64,000 bases of DNA from Astrothelium macrocarpum. Lineage: Eukaryota; Ascomycota; Dothideomycetes; Trypetheliales; Trypetheliaceae. The notes under the pieces are model-generated. The model saw only the letters and a list, made by a program, of their open reading frames with translations, did no database searches and was not told the origin of the DNA. The DNA is taken from the NCBI GenBank assembly GCA_021030915.1, contig JAGEMR010000078.1, forward strand, positions 1 through 64,000, read 5' to 3'. The position numbers were made by a program, and so were the translations under genes. Of this stretch, positions 60,622 to 64,000 are shown one piece after another (the stretch's first letter is position 1; every line of letters starts with the position of its first letter).

Positions 60622-61644
60622 ATGATGGCAAACGATAATGACAAGTCCCACTATGGGCTGCGTAAGCGTGGTCGTGAAAACACCATTTTCGACAATCTGG
60701 AGCGTTCCAGAAAGGCTCGCCCTGGCCGTATTTCCCGGAATGACTTGGTAGAGTCCGAGAACTCAGCCTCTACCACTAAAGCGAAATCAAAGAGTAAAAG
60801 TGAAGCACCCAAAGAAAACAAGGCGCCTCCAAAAACCAGCACCTGTCATATCTGTGCTGAGGAGGTCCCGATATCTCTCCTCCCACGTGGATCTGTCTGT
60901 CCGCAGTCTTGTGTCGACTGCTTGACTGGAGAGAATTGCATTTGCAAAACCTGCATCGCATCAACCATCATCGCGCAGCTAGAGATGCGCGACCTAGACA
61001 AGCTCGGGTGCCCTGTCTGCAACATGCCATGGGAATATCGTTACCTTGCTTATTTCCTTCCCCAACGCGAAATTATCCGCCTCGATGCACGCATTGTCAA
61101 CCGTGGCATTGCTAAGGAAGATAATTGGCGCTGGTGTGCTTACGAAAATTGCAGCTACGGCCAGTTGAACAATACAGACGATTTGCCAGGACAGGACGCA
61201 AACTTGTGCGGCTTCTATTTTTGCCAAGGCTGCCATCGCCCTAACTGTTTCAAGCACCAAATGCCCTGGCATCACGAGTTCAGCTGTGCACAGTATGACT
61301 ACCGTCAAGAGCATGAGCGAGTGAAAGCAGGGGGTGCGACGAAGGAAGAGATGGCAGAACAAGATCGAGAGGCTCTACGTTTGATGCAGTCTCAGCAGAC
61401 CCGGATTTGTCCATACTGTGGGAATGCAGTGCAAAAGTCGTACGGATGCGATAATATGCAATGTAAGCCTACTCAACTCTATCGATACATTTACAATGTC
61501 AAATTATAAGCTCACCATTGATCATTAGGTTTTGTTTGTGGGGAGACTTTTGTCCTCACTGATGCTCAAAAGGTCACGACGGAGCCGGTGGTGAAGCATG
61601 AATATAACCTGCGTAAGAGGAAAGAAATCAAGTATACAAAGTAA
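60622..61644 (+). CDS. IBR/RING (RBR-like) zinc-finger protein with incomplete RING2
   Basis: Probably a ubiquitin-ligase-type zinc protein. Exons 60622-61462 and 61529-61644; 318 residues. A basic, disordered N-terminus (NKAPPKTST at its end) precedes a RING1-like cluster (CHICAEEVP, CPQSCVDC, CICKTC, GCPVCNMPW). An IBR region follows (WCAYENCSYGQ, GFYFCQGCHRPNCFKHQMPWH, FSCAQY). The last part matches the start of RING2: CPYCGNAVQKSYGCDNMQC then FVCGETF. GCDNMQC holds the cysteine expected to accept ubiquitin, but the terminal Cys/His ligands normally beyond it are missing; the protein ends in a basic tail NLRKRKEIKYTK. Activity is therefore uncertain. The start is the first ATG in an open frame that extends upstream without one; ATG 60625 directly follows. 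Confidence 0.85.
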
Positions 61645-62284
61645 CAATCCATGAGACTCTTAAAAACAAGGGCCTGCACGGAATGTCCGACGTGTGTTGC
61701 AGGTGCTTTGGAGCATTATCGGAGTGCATTATTAGGCACTTGCAAGCTTAAGATCTACGGATAGGTGAACTTAAGGGGCTTTCCTTCATGCATACGATTT
61801 TATATGGTTCAAAGCTGAGTGAAGGAGTTTGAATGGAAACTTCTTTCTGATCCTAAGTGCATAAGACGTAGGCTAGACAAGGCTTGGCAAGGTTAAGGAT
61901 TGTGGTTATCCGAATGGGATCATATCAATGAATAGAGCATTGTAGATGTCGCAAATGATTGCATCCCTTTCGTCAAAAGGTCCTCATCAAATAGATATGT
62001 AAGATATATCGACACTCCACAGAGAACACCTTTCGTGCTCAGAAGAAGTCAGGCCGGAGATATCTCGTACCTCGGCCCGCACCGAATCCATAGCCGTAGA
62101 ATGATGGTATACCTGTAAGATTGCAAGCCACATGCCTCAAGCCCGGCAGAGTAAAGCTTCTGCCCAGCACAAAATGTTTTATTACTGTTCACCTTCCTGA
62201 CTCCGTGCATACTTCATGTAACATTCATTTGCAATCCTAATCAACCACACCAATTGCTCCACTTTATCCCTATAGAACCCCACC
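61645..62284. other. Intergenic region before the dehydrogenase gene
   Basis: About 0.64 kb between two plus-strand genes. No gene or strong regulatory motif seen. Confidence 0.5.
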
Positions 62285-63427
62285 ATGCCCACCGCCCTCA
62301 CCATCCGCCAAATCGACGGCAAGCCCGGCCAAGTCTATTACCCGCTTGAACTCACCGACATTCCCACCCCCACCCCCGGCCCCAACGACGTCTGCGTCGC
62401 CATCTCCGCCGCCGCCCTCAACCACCGCGACCTCTTCATCCGCCAACACCTCTACCCCGCCATCGCCTTCGGCACGCCCCTCCTCGCCGATGGCTGCGGC
62501 GTCGTGGTCCGCGCAGGCTCCTCCGCCGCAGCACAGCGCTGGCTGCACAAGCGCGTGATCCTGAACCCCGGCACGGGCTGGCGCGACGCGCTCGAAGGAC
62601 CGGAGGATCCGCGGGGCTATACCATCCTCGGTGGTACGAAGCTGAATCCGCTGGGGACGGCGGCGCAGGTTGTTCGGGTGCCGGCGGATGAGCTAGAGGA
62701 GGTGCCGCGCCATCTCAGCGATGTGGAGGCGGCGGCACTGCCGCTGACGGGGCTGACGGCGTGGCGGGCATTGGTGACGAAGAGCGGAAATGCAAAGGCG
62801 GGGAGGAAGGTGCTGATTACGGGGATTGGGGGTGGGGTGGCATTGATGGTGTTGCTGTATGCGGTGGGGTTGGGGGTAGACGCGTACGTGACGAGTGGGA
62901 GCGAGGAGAAGCTGACGAGGGCGAAGGCGCTTGGTGCAAAGGGTGGTGTGAGTTACCGGGAGCAAGGGTGGGAGAAGAAACTGCTAGAGCAATTAGATGG
63001 GGAGCGTAAGACATTCGATGCAATCATTGATGGGGCAGGAGGTAGCATTGGAGACAGCGCCGTGAAGCTACTAAAGGTATGTGAGCATGATTCTTTGAGT
63101 TTGACTATTGTCTAAAGGGCTATGTAGCCTGGCGGTGTTATAGTGCAGTACGGTATGACCGTCAGTCCCAAGATGTCATGGTCAATGTCGGCGGTGTTGA
63201 AAAACATCGAACTCCACGGCTCGACAATGGGATCGAGAAAGGAATTTGCGGACATGGTTGCTTTTGTAAGCAAAAACGGACTACGACCAGTAATCTCCAA
63301 GGTAGCGCATGGGCTCGACAACATTCAAGCAATCGAGGCCCTCTTTGACGAAATGAAGAAGGGAAGCCAATTTGGAAAGCTCGTCATTGATGAGATTAGC
63401 AATGCTGGCATAGAAACGAAGCTATGA
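62285..63427 (+). CDS. Zinc-type alcohol dehydrogenase-like protein (MDR superfamily)
   Basis: Medium-chain dehydrogenase/reductase, probably NAD(P)H-dependent with an unknown carbonyl or quinone substrate; closest in feel to bacterial YogA and its fungal relatives. Exons 62285-63076 and 63128-63427; 363 residues. The catalytic domain has the family start VYYPLELTDIPTPTPGPNDV, ALNHRDLFIRQHLYP (the LNHRD block, without a zinc-binding cysteine cluster) and ADGCGVV. The nucleotide fold has VLITGIGGGVALMVLLYA, a GxGxxA-like loop, and FDAIIDGAGG. The intron is phase 0 just before PGGVIVQYG. The first ~290 coding bases use almost only C at third positions and the next ~330 use G; the 3' half returns to ordinary use. 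Zinc binding is not supported by visible ligands despite the family name. Confidence 0.92.
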
Positions 63428-63827
63428 GCTTTGAAGTTGATGCAGAAACTTTGACGGGAGTCATGTGATCATGAGCTGTATACTATTTCAGCAAACCAAT
63501 TCTCACAGTAATTTCACGAGACGAAACAAGGTATTTGGAAAAAGCTTGTAATCGAATCCAATGCACACTGGTTGGTAGTGGGAACGCGCACGGCAAAGCA
63601 ATTGAGCATGTTTTCGCCGGCCGTGTCAATGATCTGTCAGTACTTTACGCGTGTGCGCGTTCGAGACGCGTCTTACGCGTTCCATCCCACTTGACAATCT
63701 ACATCCCGCCGTATCTTCGCTTCCACTGAATCACGACTACCCTCCCACCCACCCACTTACCCACCCATTCATTCCCATATTGCAACGATAACTCGCTCTA
63801 TTGCGCAAAGGGCCGTCGTATTTGACC
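63428..63827. other. Promoter region of MCM3
   Basis: 400 nt between the dehydrogenase stop and the MCM3 start. Carries three ACGCGT boxes (63647-63680) and a CCCACC/CCCATT-rich leader at 63740-63775. Confidence 0.6.
63647..63680 (+). promoter_or_regulatory. Three MluI cell-cycle boxes (ACGCGT)
   Basis: Perfect ACGCGT hexamers at 63647-63652, 63666-63671 and 63675-63680, lying 148-181 nt upstream of the MCM3 ATG. ACGCGT is the binding site of the Mbp1-Swi6 factor (MBF), which drives G1/S expression of DNA replication genes in ascomycetes. The hexamer count and the identity of the downstream gene agree well. Confidence 0.75.
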
Positions 63828-64000
63828 ATGGATAGCGGCCCGCTTAACGATGAAGCGACGAAAGATCGCATTCGTGCGGCCGAGGAGTTCCTGGATCCCA
63901 TTGATCAGAGAGCAAAGTCATATCGCGCCGACATACTGCTGATGTTAAATCGAGGTTTAAGGAGATTGATTGTTAGTCTTGATGAAATCCGCTCCCACAA
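63828..64000 (+). CDS. MCM3 replicative helicase subunit, N-terminal fragment
   Basis: The first 57 codons of a gene cut by the window edge. MCM3 is a subunit of the Mcm2-7 ring helicase that licenses and unwinds replication origins in the nucleus. The visible sequence has EEFLDPIDQRAKSYRADI, then ILLMLNRG and RRLIVSLDEIRSH, the start of the N-terminal MCM domain in the form seen in filamentous-fungus MCM3. The Walker motifs lie outside the window. The ATG follows a short pyrimidine-rich leader and three MluI boxes. MCM3 rather than another MCM is by recognition of the LDEIRSH block. Confidence 0.8.
   Translation, partial: MDSGPLNDEATKDRIRAAEEFLDPIDQRAKSYRADILLMLNRGLRRLIVSLDEIRSH

Noticed and set aside
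62270..62548. Antisense Gly/Ala/Val-rich open frame opposite the dehydrogenase
   Set aside because: It mirrors the C-rich codon bias of the sense gene; low complexity and no motif.

Overview
The window is nuclear DNA of a filamentous ascomycete (Pezizomycotina). The grounds are many short introns (about 45-70 nt, GTATGT/GTAAGT donors, CTAAC/CTGAC branch points), compact gene spacing of 0.3-1.5 kb, fungal-only families (OM14, Csf1) and a medusa/Ren1-type conidiation regulator. I cannot place it below subphylum. Gene models were assembled by hand from splice signals and frame; every complete model closes to a whole number of codons.

Layout. 1-5.6 kb: a nearly pure A/T block at the left edge, then gene-empty DNA. 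5.6-13.6 kb: a LIM-RhoGAP regulator (+) and a secreted acid-sphingomyelinase-like phosphodiesterase (+). 13.8-19.3 kb: a Dal5-type transporter (-) and a disordered nuclear-looking protein (-). 19.6-27.4 kb: a pyrimidine 5'-nucleotidase (+), a cytochrome P450 (-) and a multi-KH RNA-binding protein (+). 30.3-33.0 kb: a MedA-like developmental regulator (-), preceded by about 5.4 kb without a recognisable gene. 38.5-48.4 kb: the giant lipid-transfer protein Csf1 (-). 48.9-57.1 kb: an OST-alpha/TMEM184 (DUF300) membrane protein (+), translation elongation factor 2 (+) and thiamine pyrophosphokinase (-). 57.4-64 kb: Mia40 (+), the outer-membrane protein OM14 (+), an IBR/RING zinc protein (+), a zinc-type dehydrogenase (+), and the start of MCM3 (+), cut by the window edge.

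The genes are mostly housekeeping and do not form one pathway. Mia40 and OM14 are both mitochondrial and adjacent, and Csf1 and the DUF300 protein are both membrane proteins sharing a 402-nt divergent promoter, but this may be chance. I see no secondary-metabolite cluster, intact transposon, tRNA, rRNA or CRISPR array.

The points most worth a second look are an apparent 2-nt micro-exon in OM14, three MluI cell-cycle boxes just upstream of MCM3, a recurring GGTACC-centred palindrome in the right-hand intergenic regions, a sharp C-to-G synonymous switch in the dehydrogenase gene, and the very long gene-free flank of the MedA-like gene.
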